Assembly (NCBI GenBank): GCA_021846285.1
Contig: JAJZCB010000010.1
Span: forward strand, 1-63,092
DNA length: 63,092 bases
Reading direction: 5' to 3'
From: Bacillota bacterium
GTDB taxonomy: Bacteria > Bacillota > Bacilli > Alicyclobacillales > SLC66
Position numbers and translations under genes: made by a program. The number at the start of each line of letters is the position of its first letter. Position 1 is the stretch's first letter. The notes below the pieces were generated by a model, which did no database searches, was not told the DNA's origin, and saw nothing but the letters and a program-made list of their open reading frames with translations. Shown piece after piece: positions 8,739 to 17,644 of this stretch.

Positions 8739-9965
8739 CTAGATGAAATCCTGAAACCAACCCTTGATCTTCTGCAGAGCGCTCTGACCGCCCCTGGACC
8801 GCCTTGCCTGCGCGGTCGCGGCGACCGTCTGCCGTTGGTAGTACCTGGAGACATACTTGATCATCCCGACACAACCCACATAGGATGGATCGCGCACTCC
8901 TACGTAATCGGGTATCGCTACTCGAACCGGACCATCAAGCACCTGTTCCGCGAGTCTGTCTGCCCCTTTCAGTAACATCGATCCTCCAGACAGTACGTAC
9001 CCGCTCGGCAACCCGCGCGGATATCCCAACCGCTCCACCTCATACCGGACCAAAGAAAAGATCTCTTGCATACGAGGTTCAATAATATAGGCGAGTTCGA
9101 CTGTTGTACACTCCCGATCCACACTACTACCTATTCGCGATACCTTGAATTTTTCCTCTTCACGCGCTATCGAAACCTGCGCCACACCGTGCCTGCACTT
9201 GGCCGCCTCTGCGGCGTCGGTGCCCGTTTGCAAACCGACCGTGATATCGCTCGTCACACTGTCGCCGCCGACGGGAACGACCGCAAAACGCTCCAATGAT
9301 CCCCGTTCAAACACCGAGATCGTCGTTGATCCTGCGCCAACGTCAACCAGCACCACACCGAGTTTTTTCTCATCGTTTGACAACACCATGCCAGCGGCGG
9401 CGAGAGGCATGAGGACCGTTCCAGCCACCTCGATGCCCGCCCGTTCCACACACCTCAAAAGGTTGTGCAACACCGTCCGCGAGCCCGTGACAACGTACGT
9501 GTCAACCTCAAGGCGCACCCCGATCATGCCCCGGGGATCGGTCACCTCCTGCAAACCGTCGACCGTGTATTCACGCGGAACAACGTCCACGATTTCCCGC
9601 TCGGCAGGCAAATTGATCACACGGGCCGCTGCGATGACCCGTTCCACGTCTTCATCGCCGATCTCCCGATCCACGGCGGAAACTGCCACGATTCCATGAC
9701 TTGGTTGCAGGGAGATATGACTGCCTGACACCCCGACGTAAGCTGTCCCAATCGATATTCCAACCATGCGTTCCGCATGATCCACCGCCGCGCGAATCGC
9801 CGTCACCGTCTTGTCGATGTCGACGATGGCCCCTTTTTTAATCCCATCGCTTTTTGCCGTGCCAACACCGATAATATTGACATTCAATCCGTCAAGCTCG
9901 CCGATGATCGCACGGACTGTCGAGGTTCCAATGTCCAATCCGACAACAATATCTCCCTTGGTCAA
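8739..9965 (-). CDS. ftsA: Cell division protein FtsA
   Basis: 408 aa. FtsA is an actin-like ATPase that tethers FtsZ to the membrane. The phosphate-1 motif [17 protein letters not shown] opens the protein, [12 protein letters not shown] forms phosphate-2, and [12 protein letters not shown] the adenosine motif. The C-terminal [13 protein letters not shown] is the amphipathic membrane helix. TTG 9965 gives the standard N-terminus; the open frame runs further without family similarity. Confidence 0.96.
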   Translation of the reverse strand: MTKGDIVVGLDIGTSTVRAIIGELDGLNVNIIGVGTAKSDGIKKGAIVDIDKTVTAIRAAVDHAERMVGISIGTAYVGVSGSHISLQPSHGIVAVSAVDREIGDEDVERVIAAARVINLPAEREIVDVVPREYTVDGLQEVTDPRGMIGVRLEVDTYVVTGSRTVLHNLLRCVERAGIEVAGTVLMPLAAAGMVLSNDEKKLGVVLVDVGAGSTTISVFERGSLERFAVVPVGGDSVTSDITVGLQTGTDAAEAAKCRHGVAQVSIAREEEKFKVSRIGSSVDRECTTVELAYIIEPRMQEIFSLVRYEVERLGYPRGLPSGYVLSGGSMLLKGADRLAEQVLDGPVRVAIPDYVGVRDPSYVGCVGMIKYVSRYYQRQTVAATAQARRSRGGQSALQKIKGWFQDFI

Positions 9966-10044
9966 GGAGTGGCACTCCCTTCTCCAATCAACTTCCCAAA
10001 AACAGTCTTTATAATTATACCAGTCTATCTTAGCATGAAAATGA

Positions 10045-10404
10045 CTACTGATGGGAAGGGATTTTTCTGCGCTGCAAGAACAAATGACGAATGGTCGCCA
10101 CATTATTGAAGATCCGAACACCAAAGGCAACCACGGCCGCCAATGTGAGATCGATTCCGAGCAGCGAGCCGATAAACGCCAGGGCTGCCGCGAGCAGCGT
10201 GTTGGAAAAAAATCCTGTCAGGAACACGCGATGGTCAAACTCATGCTGCAGCCCAGACTTGATTCCGCCAAACACCGTATCCAGAGCGGCGAGAATGGCC
10301 ACCGACAGATAAGCGGCATACTGAATCGGCAGGCGAATATTGACGGCCATTCCGACGGCCAGGCCAAACAGCAGTCCGATCAACGGTATAATCACCATTC
10401 TCAT
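10045..10404 (-). CDS. sbp: Small basic protein Sbp (DUF1290)
   Basis: 119 aa with three hydrophobic segments (about 4-22, 28-45 and 66-90) and a basic C-terminus, as in Sbp of B. subtilis, a membrane protein of unknown function located upstream of ftsA. ATG 10404 lies 12 nt behind GGAGG. It overlaps the end of the second DUF881 gene, and the group divIB-DUF881-DUF881-sbp-ftsA-ftsZ is conserved in Bacilli. Confidence 0.85.
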   Translation of the reverse strand: MRMVIIPLIGLLFGLAVGMAVNIRLPIQYAAYLSVAILAALDTVFGGIKSGLQHEFDHRVFLTGFFSNTLLAAALAFIGSLLGIDLTLAAVVAFGVRIFNNVATIRHLFLQRRKIPSHQ

Positions 10405-10405
10405 C

Positions 10406-11143
10406 TTAAATACCAACCTCCGTAGAGTATTGACCGGGCAGCGGGCCGCTGTAAGCGGGCAACGTGATGGGCGTTTTGCGGAACTGTGAGACGGTAAAGG
10501 ACTGCTCCAGGATATTGAACTGCTGTCCCAGCGCTTCTGCAGTCAGGATTGTGACCAAACGACCCGGCGATCCGACCGCCTCGATCTCATAAGGAGCGAG
10601 AACGGGTTGCCCGTTCACCTGTACGACACCGGAGAATGGTCCGGCATTCGCGGACAGTCCGTGTACAGAACGAATGCTGGACGTGGTGACAAGCCGCTGT
10701 CCGTTGATGGCGATAGCTTGCGCGCCGCCGGCTTGGAGAGCGTTGACAACAATCTGCAGTTGTGTCGCCTCATCTACATAGCTGAGCCCCGGAATGATCG
10801 GCAGCTTCGGATCAAAGGCGATGCTGATGCGGACACCAGGTCCGGCAACCGTTGTCATACCCGCCTGTTTCCTGAGTTTGGCAAGTTCCTGCCGCAAATC
10901 AACGAGACCGACCTTGGCGTGCACGGATACTTCCTCTAGCGCGCGCAGTTGCGCATCGTCTGCGGCAAGGGCGGCGGTCAACACAGCCGTTCTTGCGAGG
11001 GCTGCGTTCAGGGCCTCACTCTGCGACAGATAAGAGGTGTACGCCTGTACTGAGGGTGTGCGGTCAATGTGAAACTCCAATCCAAGCAAAATTCCGAGAG
11101 TGACACTGACGCCAAACAAAGCTCTCAGGGAGACAGGCTTCAC
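10406..11143 (-). CDS. DUF881 family protein (YlxW-like), second copy
   Basis: 245 aa. One N-terminal membrane helix (about 8-24), then a coiled-coil stretch (about 45-95) and an alpha/beta domain with VAGPGVRISIAFD and GAQAIAINGQRL. DUF881 proteins are extracytoplasmic; their biochemical role is unknown. The start ATG overlaps the stop of the first DUF881 gene by 4 nt, so the two are translationally coupled and probably act together. Confidence 0.85.
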   Translation of the reverse strand: MKPVSLRALFGVSVTLGILLGLEFHIDRTPSVQAYTSYLSQSEALNAALARTAVLTAALAADDAQLRALEEVSVHAKVGLVDLRQELAKLRKQAGMTTVAGPGVRISIAFDPKLPIIPGLSYVDEATQLQIVVNALQAGGAQAIAINGQRLVTTSSIRSVHGLSANAGPFSGVVQVNGQPVLAPYEIEAVGSPGRLVTILTAEALGQQFNILEQSFTVSQFRKTPITLPAYSGPLPGQYSTEVGI

Positions 11144-11892
11144 TGTTGCGCCTCCCCTGTTTGCGCCAGCAGGGCTGGTTCGTATGCGGGAATGCGGATG
11201 CGTCGCTTCTGCTCAGGCCGGGTCACATCGAGACCCCGGTTTGCGCCGCGCAGCGCGTCGAGCACTCCGCCCGGCAAGTTGAGGGCTGCTGCAAGCACGG
11301 AACTGTCGCCGATCGCGCGTATGACAAACGGCGGGCCAAGGCGTACAGTCCCCACGCGCACAACCGGGCCGATACAGTACACACCGGTTTGCGCCGAGAT
11401 GCGCGCCGAGTTGATGGAAACAGCGTCTGCGCCCGCGACAAACAGTTCATTCACAACCGAGCGCAGATCCCAGTCATGGGTGATGAACCGCGCCATGTCA
11501 GGACCACTCATGTGACCGTCCGAGATGGTGACGACAACGCCTGGTCCAGTGAGCGCTACAGTACCTGCCAACACCCGCGCGGCATGCAGTTGACGTTCCA
11601 CAAGAGCGGTCACACCCCCTCGCCGGATGGCGTCCGCCTGCAGCACCAGTACTCTGCGCATTATGCCGGCCTCCCGCTTCATCAGCGACTGGTTTACGTT
11701 GTCGACCGCCGCGAGACGCGAGCTCACACTGGCAACATCGGGCAAAGCAGACCAAATGGCGGCGCCGCCCAACGTCACGTCGTGATACTGCACCGACACC
11801 ATCAGGCCAAATACCGCGGCGACAATGGTCCACGATGCGACAACGCGCCGGCGGAGAGCCGAGTTCGATGCGGTGCGCGGCCATTGCTTCAC
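11140..11892 (-). CDS. DUF881 family protein (YlxX-like), first copy
   Basis: 250 aa. One membrane helix at about residues 17-34, a predicted coiled coil (about 55-100) and the DUF881 core (LTGPGVVVTISDG, GADAVSINSARIS). Similar to its downstream neighbour, so the pair arose by an old duplication that is widespread in Bacilli. Located just downstream of divIB, which suggests a division-related role, but no function is proven. Confidence 0.85.
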   Translation of the reverse strand: MKQWPRTASNSALRRRVVASWTIVAAVFGLMVSVQYHDVTLGGAAIWSALPDVASVSSRLAAVDNVNQSLMKREAGIMRRVLVLQADAIRRGGVTALVERQLHAARVLAGTVALTGPGVVVTISDGHMSGPDMARFITHDWDLRSVVNELFVAGADAVSINSARISAQTGVYCIGPVVRVGTVRLGPPFVIRAIGDSSVLAAALNLPGGVLDALRGANRGLDVTRPEQKRRIRIPAYEPALLAQTGEAQQ

Positions 11893-11904
11893 ATCCCGAA
11901 CCCC

Positions 11905-12657
11905 CTATTTGCGATAAGGCTTATACACTCCGTTTTGGCTCGAAATCAGGTCAACCATGCCCGGTCCCACATGCAGCAGCGCCAGTTTGCGCCGAATCGC
12001 GTCGTAGAGGGCCAAAGAAGCGCTAATATGACTGATCGGCATACGAATTTCAAAGCCATCGCGCGTAAACGCCAGAATACCGAGGCGTCCGTTCATTGGC
12101 TCCACGTGCAGTTCAGAGAGCTGGGCCACCTCTGCGGGAGGAATGTCTGGCAGTTGACGACAGATCGAGAGCAATCCAGAATTTTGCAGCTTACTGCCCA
12201 AGCTGATGGACAGGGGTTGCGAAGTGGACAAAATCGGTTTGTTTACGCCAACGCCAGCAGAATCGTTTTCCAGGACCGTTCCGTCAGCGAGCACCGTGTA
12301 AAATCCCCCGTTCGCCTCCAGTAACCCGGCCACAGATCGCTCCACTACGACGATGGTCACGGACCGCCTGAGAAAATTGCGCTCGATGCGCGCGCTTAGC
12401 AGCAGCGGGAAGTCCGCCAGCAAACGTTGTTGCGCGACTGCGACCGGTACCTTGAACAGGTTTTGTCCGTCCTTTATCCCGGTGTCGCGGATCAGTAAAG
12501 CGGCGGCAATGTCCGCGGCTCCAGTCACGCGGACAGTTTTAACGGTCGCCAGCGGCGAACGAATATAGATGGCGAACAGGACCAGTATAAAAAATATCAG
12601 GATGAGCAATGTATACGTAATCCTGCGTTTATAATTAGCAGGCGCCATTTCGGCCAC
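11905..12657 (-). CDS. divIB: Cell division protein FtsQ/DivIB
   Basis: 250 aa. DivIB is a bitopic divisome protein that stabilises FtsL/DivIC. A short cytoplasmic basic N-terminus is followed by one membrane helix (about 14-32), a POTRA domain starting at VKTVRVTGAADI, and the beta domain. GTG 12657 is the likely start, with GGGAG 12 nt upstream. A terminator-like hairpin separates it from murA. Confidence 0.9.
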   Translation of the reverse strand: MAEMAPANYKRRITYTLLILIFFILVLFAIYIRSPLATVKTVRVTGAADIAAALLIRDTGIKDGQNLFKVPVAVAQQRLLADFPLLLSARIERNFLRRSVTIVVVERSVAGLLEANGGFYTVLADGTVLENDSAGVGVNKPILSTSQPLSISLGSKLQNSGLLSICRQLPDIPPAEVAQLSELHVEPMNGRLGILAFTRDGFEIRMPISHISASLALYDAIRRKLALLHVGPGMVDLISSQNGVYKPYRK

Positions 12658-12700
12658 GTCAAGACTTGGCTCCCTTCACTCGGCAGACCTCTTCGCATGG

Positions 12701-12736
12701 AAAAAAGAGGGGCACAGTGCATGAACCCTGTACCCC
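12701..12736 (-). terminator. Intrinsic-terminator-like hairpin between murA and divIB
   Basis: On the minus strand a stem GGGGTACAG/CTGTGCCCC (12736-12728 with 12717-12709) is followed by a TC and six T residues. It lies 27 bp after the murA stop and would end or attenuate transcription inside the dcw cluster before divIB. Confidence 0.6.
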
Positions 12737-12762
12737 AATACAGAGACAAGTCTCATGCTCCT

Positions 12763-14052
12763 CTAGGCGTCCGCCTTTTTCCCGATCCGTCGCTTTGCAT
12801 CTCTCACTCTGGAAATTCGTGCCCCCAAATCGTGCAATTGCAGTTCAAGCGCCTCATAGCCGCGATCGATATGATGGACCCGTTCGACCACTGTCGTGCC
12901 TTCCGCAGCAAGCCCCGCCAGCACCAGCGCAGCGCCTGCGCGCAGATCGGTAGCCTCGACCACCGCTCCGGACAGTTCCTTTACCCCCCGCACAAAAGCC
13001 GAGCGGAGATCAACCTTGATCGCCGCGCCCATCCGCTGAAGTTCACTGACGTGCTGAAAGCGGTCCTCAAACACCGTCTCCGAAATGACGCTGATGCCAT
13101 TGGCCAAAGTCAGCAAGGACATGAAGGGTGCTTGCAAATCCGTGGGAAACCCCGGGAAAGGAGCGGTTTGAATGCGATCGACAGCCCGCAATGCGCCTGT
13201 GCGTTTGAGTTCCAGTATATCATGCGAAACCGTGACCTGCACACCTGTTTCGCGCAATTTGGTGATGACGGCCGTCAGGTCCGCAGCCCGCACATTGCGC
13301 AGCTGCACGTTTCCCCTGGTAACTGCAGCCGCGAGCAGCAACGTGCCGGCCACGACTCGATCCGGGGACACATCGAACTCACAACTCGCCAGTCGCGGCA
13401 CACCTTCAATCGTGATCGTATCCTCTCCGGCGCCCCGCACCCGCGCCCCCAGCCTCACAAGAAAGTCCGCCAGATCCCGAATCTCGGGTTCCCGCGCCGC
13501 GTTGCCGATGACAGTCTCCCCATCCGCCAAAGCAGCCGCCATCATCAAATTCTCCGTCGCGCCGACGCTTGGATAGTCAAGAAAGATCGTGGCGCCCCGC
13601 AGGCGTTCTGCTCTACACTCGATAAACCCGTGCCGATCGGTGATCTCCGCCCCCAGCAGTTCCAGCCCCTTCAGATGGAAGTCGACCGGACGAGATCCGA
13701 TTGTACAGCCGCCAGGCTTTGAAACACGAACGGAACCAAAGCGGGTCAACAGGGGACCCATCAAGAAAATCGACGAGCGCATGAGCCTCATCAGATGCTC
13801 GGGCACGTCTGTCGTGTGGATCGTGCGTGGATCCACAGTCACATGCCCATTGTCGTATGTCACGCGGGCGCCCAATGAGCGCAAAATGTCCAGCATGACA
13901 TGGATGTCGTCCAGATTCGGCACATCGTGCACAACGGTTTCGCCATCAGCCATGACCACCGCCGCCAGAATCGGCAGCGCGGCATTCTTTGACCCATGTA
14001 CCCGTATCGAACCACTGAGACGCTCACCGCCTTCAATGACTAAACGCTCCAC
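12763..14052 (-). CDS. murA: UDP-N-acetylglucosamine 1-carboxyvinyltransferase MurA
   Basis: 429 aa. MurA transfers enolpyruvate from PEP to UDP-GlcNAc, the first committed step of peptidoglycan synthesis. The substrate-binding lysine is in GSKNAALP. The catalytic cysteine, the fosfomycin target, is in [15 protein letters not shown] 14052 is chosen because GGAGGTGA lies just upstream and the product begins with the typical [11 protein letters not shown]. It starts 5 bp after the murB stop. Confidence 0.95.
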   Translation of the reverse strand: MERLVIEGGERLSGSIRVHGSKNAALPILAAVVMADGETVVHDVPNLDDIHVMLDILRSLGARVTYDNGHVTVDPRTIHTTDVPEHLMRLMRSSIFLMGPLLTRFGSVRVSKPGGCTIGSRPVDFHLKGLELLGAEITDRHGFIECRAERLRGATIFLDYPSVGATENLMMAAALADGETVIGNAAREPEIRDLADFLVRLGARVRGAGEDTITIEGVPRLASCEFDVSPDRVVAGTLLLAAAVTRGNVQLRNVRAADLTAVITKLRETGVQVTVSHDILELKRTGALRAVDRIQTAPFPGFPTDLQAPFMSLLTLANGISVISETVFEDRFQHVSELQRMGAAIKVDLRSAFVRGVKELSGAVVEATDLRAGAALVLAGLAAEGTTVVERVHHIDRGYEALELQLHDLGARISRVRDAKRRIGKKADA

Positions 14053-14057
14053 GTTCG

Positions 14058-14978
14058 TCACCTCCGCGCCTCGTCCTCTCCTACCACTCGAACTTCCGGT
14101 TCCAGCTTGACGCCGAACCGTTCCCACACCTCGGTCTGCGCAAGGCGCATGAGCGCCATCACGTCGACCGCCTGGGCTTGGCCCAGGTTCACAATAAAGT
14201 TGGCGTGGAGATCAGAGATCATCGCGTTTCCGATCCGCCGACCTTTCAAACCTGCGGCTTCAATCAGTCTGGCGGAAAAGTCTCCGGAGGGGTTTCTGAA
14301 TACGCTCCCGCAACTTGGCAATGACAGAGGTTGGCTCACAAGCCTTCGCCTGCTCCATGCGCGGACACGTTCCTGCATTTTGGCGCGATCACCCGCTGTC
14401 AGCGCAAACGTCGCTTCCACCACCACCAGGCCCTTTTCCCCAATGTCGCTGTGGCGGTACGCAAACGCGAGGTCTTGCGGCAGCACTTCCAACACCTCTC
14501 CAGCACGATCGATCACTGTGGCCTTCGCCAGTACATCCCTGATCTCGCCCCCGTGTGCGCCTGCGTTCATTGTGACGGCGCCGCCAACGGTTCCCGGAAT
14601 CCCTGTCGCGAATTCCAGTCCAGAGAGACCGCGGCGAATGGCAATATGCGCGGCGGACACGATCGTCCGACCGGCCAGCGCGGTCAGAGAGCACGCAGAT
14701 GTTTCGACTGCCGCAAAGTCGTCGCCCAGTTTCAGAACGACTCCCCGTATACCGCCGTCCTTGACAAGCAGGTTACTGCCTCGCCCCAGCACAAAAACCG
14801 GCAACTCGTGCCGCTTGGCGCTGGCAAGCGCCGCCTTCACCTCCGTCAGTGTGCCGGGAATGATCAGAACATCCGCCGGGCCGCCGATACGCCAGGTCGT
14901 ATGACGAACCAGCGGTTCGTCATAGAGTACGCTCTGCGCGACACCTGCGAAGACTGACTCAAGCGACCGCCGATCCAT
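14058..14978 (-). CDS. murB: UDP-N-acetylenolpyruvoylglucosamine reductase MurB
   Basis: 306 aa. MurB reduces UDP-GlcNAc-enolpyruvate to UDP-MurNAc with FAD and NADPH. FAD-binding motifs are LGRGSNLLVKDGGIRG and GIPGTVGGAVTMNAGAHG. SCGSVFRNP carries the catalytic serine region and the short C-terminal domain marks a type II enzyme. ATG 14978 follows an AAGGGG element. A 312-bp gap with nested inverted repeats separates it from murG. Confidence 0.95.
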   Translation of the reverse strand: MDRRSLESVFAGVAQSVLYDEPLVRHTTWRIGGPADVLIIPGTLTEVKAALASAKRHELPVFVLGRGSNLLVKDGGIRGVVLKLGDDFAAVETSACSLTALAGRTIVSAAHIAIRRGLSGLEFATGIPGTVGGAVTMNAGAHGGEIRDVLAKATVIDRAGEVLEVLPQDLAFAYRHSDIGEKGLVVVEATFALTAGDRAKMQERVRAWSRRRLVSQPLSLPSCGSVFRNPSGDFSARLIEAAGLKGRRIGNAMISDLHANFIVNLGQAQAVDVMALMRLAQTEVWERFGVKLEPEVRVVGEDEARR

Positions 14979-15139
14979 AACCAGAACTTGCCCCTTTCCA
15001 CACCGCACTCCCCTGAATAGACGATACGCCGACCACTAGGCGCTGGAGTCCGGCGCCGAACGTCGCTGTCCGCTGACGTACATCATCATATGTAAGCACG
15101 CGCGCTTGGTGACACTCGCCCATACACGCCGCCTGCTCC

Positions 15140-15261
15140 AGGGAACCTGTGAAATTCGATCGGTCCGTCGCCAAATTGTCCACATATAGCGTTTGATTAA
15201 AGCCTCAAACGCTATATGTGCCCAGTTTTCGTACCGCTCCGGACTTTTTCACAGGTTCCCT
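15140..15261. repeat. Nested inverted repeat (possible MITE-like element) between murG and murB
   Basis: Outer 15-bp perfect arms lie at 15140-15154 and 15247-15261. Inside them, 16-bp perfect arms lie at 15181-15196 and 15205-15220 with an 8-nt loop. The two 26-nt stretches between the arms are equal in length. The whole could fold into one hairpin of about 122 nt. No coding sequence is supported in this gap. Confidence 0.8.
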
Positions 15262-15290
15262 AGGCGACCGTTCCCGCCAGGTCGGAACGC

Positions 15291-16409
15291 TCAGGATGGC
15301 GGAGCGGTCAACCGGTCGATTTCGGCGCCAATGCGCGCCAGCGCATCGGGTCTTCCCAGTTTTAAGCTTGCCCGTCTCATCTCTTCCAGCGCGAAACGGT
15401 TATGAACCAACTGTTCCGCCAATCGTTTGAGCGACTCACCGCCCAACTGCGCCTCATCGAGGAGTTTGGCCGCACCCGCGTTCACCAGCGCAGCCGCGTT
15501 GTAGTCCTGATGCCGATGCGTCACGTACGGCGAAGGAATGAGTATGGCGGGAACACCCAAAGCCGTGATCTCAGCCAGGGTGGTGCCTCCTGCGCGGCTG
15601 ATGATCAGCGCCGCGAGCGACAGGAGGCTTGGCATGTCGTGATGGAACGGAACGATCTTCACCGCAGCCTTGAGCATTTCCGAAAGAGCCTGAGTGCGAT
15701 TCGCAATCTGTTCATAGTGAACCTGCCCCGTGACCCACACAACTTGATAATCCATGTCCTCTTTGCTCAACAACCACGCCAACGCGGCGTCGTTAATGGG
15801 GCTCGCCCCGCGACTTCCACTGGTAATCACAACGAGCGGCCGCTTGCGATCAATGTCCAAACCGACAACCGTTGCGGTCACATCTTCCGGAGCAATCCGC
15901 ACCACCTCGGAAGCTCGCGGATTGCCTGTGACGACAACGCGTTTGGTGTGTCGAAAAGAGTCAATGCCCGCCTCCATGGACAACATCACCGTATCCGCTA
16001 CTCTGCTCGCCATGCGGTTTGCCAATCCGGCAAACACGTCCATCTCCAAAATTGCGGAGGGAATACCGAGAGAATACGCCGCGAACACCACTGGCGCCAC
16101 CACATAACCACCCGTTCCAATCACAAGCTGCGGACGAAACCGTCGCAGTACGCGACGGGCGGTCCATGCACTCGTAATGGCCAACCAGGCTGTTTTAACA
16201 GCTTGCAACGATAGTGATCGTTTTAGACCCTGAACCTCGATAAACTCGTAAGTAAACCCTTCTCTGGGCACGATATCGCGCTCCAGACCATGTTTCGTTC
16301 CGACATACAGGATCTCGGCCTCGGGATATCGTTCCCGAATATAGCGTCCGATCGCCAGCGCGGGATAGATGTGCCCGCCGGTGCCGCCCCCTGTGAGTAC
16401 AACCCGCAT
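15291..16409 (-). CDS. murG: UDP-GlcNAc:undecaprenyl-PP-MurNAc-pentapeptide GlcNAc transferase MurG
   Basis: 372 aa. MurG adds GlcNAc to lipid I to form lipid II at the inner membrane face. The N-terminal GGGTGGHIYPALAI loop, the GTGGYV motif and the C-terminal donor-binding segment ISRAGGTTLAEITALGVPAILIPSPY are intact. It follows ftsW, the gene for its membrane partner, by 106 bp. Confidence 0.96.
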   Translation of the reverse strand: MRVVLTGGGTGGHIYPALAIGRYIRERYPEAEILYVGTKHGLERDIVPREGFTYEFIEVQGLKRSLSLQAVKTAWLAITSAWTARRVLRRFRPQLVIGTGGYVVAPVVFAAYSLGIPSAILEMDVFAGLANRMASRVADTVMLSMEAGIDSFRHTKRVVVTGNPRASEVVRIAPEDVTATVVGLDIDRKRPLVVITSGSRGASPINDAALAWLLSKEDMDYQVVWVTGQVHYEQIANRTQALSEMLKAAVKIVPFHHDMPSLLSLAALIISRAGGTTLAEITALGVPAILIPSPYVTHRHQDYNAAALVNAGAAKLLDEAQLGGESLKRLAEQLVHNRFALEEMRRASLKLGRPDALARIGAEIDRLTAPPS

Positions 16410-16515
16410 CTCGTGTCGCCGTCTCCTTCTCTTGTCAGCATGGCCGCAAGGACAGTCACCGTGTCCAGACGTGCGCCCGCGATATGACGGAATCCCGGAA
16501 TATTCAAGATTGCCT

Positions 16516-17613
16516 CTAGTAATGGGCGTATCGGGAGATGTTCATGAGAATGCCCACCGCAGTCAACATCAGGGTCAGCGATGAACCTCCGTAACTGATA
16601 AACGGCAACGTAATCCCCGTGACTGGCAACAGACCGATGACTACCCCAATGTTGATGAACACCTGTACCGCGATGACACCCGTCAGTCCGGCTGCGAGCA
16701 GGCTGCCAAAACGGTCCGGTACGCGCATGGCGGTCCGCAATCCGCGCCAGATCAGCACAGAAAATAACAGGATCGCCAAAGCCGCCCCGATAAAGCCCAG
16801 TTCTTCCGCCAATATCGCAAAGATAAAGTCCGTCTGCGGTTCGGGCAAGTAGAAATGCTTTTGTGTACTGTGCCCCAGCCCCACGCCCAGCAACGCCCCC
16901 TGTCCGAGAGCGATCAACGACATGATAATGTGATATCCGATGCCGCTGCGATACTTCCAGGGATTCATAAACGATGTAACGCGTTCCAACCGATACGGCG
17001 CGGACGCGATCAGCGCCGCAAAGGCGACCAGGCCCGCGCCGGCCATGGCCAGCAAGTGCCGCCTTCGCACGCCTGCCACAAAGATCATCAGCATGGTGGC
17101 GCCTGCGATCACCGCGCTCTGTCCGAGGTCCGGTTCGAGCATGATCAGACCGATCACCAGCGCCATCAGGGCCAGCGGCGGCGCCAGTCCACGTTTAAAG
17201 GATAGCATACGATCCGGATTCCTGCTTAAGAACCAGCTATAAAAAATAATCAGACCGAACTTGGCGAATTCAGATGGTTGTATGCCAAATGTTCCGATGC
17301 CGAGCCAGGCGCGCGAACCACCCCGCACCTGACCAACGTGGGGCACCAGCACGACGCCTAAAAACAACACGCACAACAGCATGATCTGTCGAGCATACCG
17401 GGCGAAGATCCGATAGTCGATCCTGCTCATGGCATACATCGACAACAAGCCCAACCCCGCCCAGAGAAGCTGGCGTTTGACATAAAAAAAGGAATCGTGA
17501 AAGTGCTCCTGTGACACCACGGTGCTTGCGCTGTGCACCATCATGACACCCAGCGCCAGTAGACACATAGTCACAAGCGGTATCATCAGATCGGCCGGTT
17601 TCTGCTTTTGCAC
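16516..17613 (-). CDS. ftsW: SEDS-family peptidoglycan polymerase FtsW/SpoVE
   Basis: 365 aa, about ten membrane helices. SEDS proteins polymerise lipid II together with a class B PBP. Diagnostic segments are GIQPSEFAKFG, EPDLGQS and the C-terminal LPFISYGGSS. GTG 17613 is preferred because GGGGG lies 8 nt upstream. In Bacillus the gene at this place is spoVE; whether this copy serves vegetative division, sporulation or both cannot be read from sequence. Confidence 0.93.
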   Translation of the reverse strand: MQKQKPADLMIPLVTMCLLALGVMMVHSASTVVSQEHFHDSFFYVKRQLLWAGLGLLSMYAMSRIDYRIFARYARQIMLLCVLFLGVVLVPHVGQVRGGSRAWLGIGTFGIQPSEFAKFGLIIFYSWFLSRNPDRMLSFKRGLAPPLALMALVIGLIMLEPDLGQSAVIAGATMLMIFVAGVRRRHLLAMAGAGLVAFAALIASAPYRLERVTSFMNPWKYRSGIGYHIIMSLIALGQGALLGVGLGHSTQKHFYLPEPQTDFIFAILAEELGFIGAALAILLFSVLIWRGLRTAMRVPDRFGSLLAAGLTGVIAVQVFINIGVVIGLLPVTGITLPFISYGGSSLTLMLTAVGILMNISRYAHY

Positions 17614-17644
17614 GAAAAAGCCCCCTACCAGGTACTCGTCCATG

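Noticed and set aside
14959-15183. 74-aa reading frame in the murG-murB gap
   Set aside because: It overlaps the murB start and one arm of the nested inverted repeat, and has no coding features.
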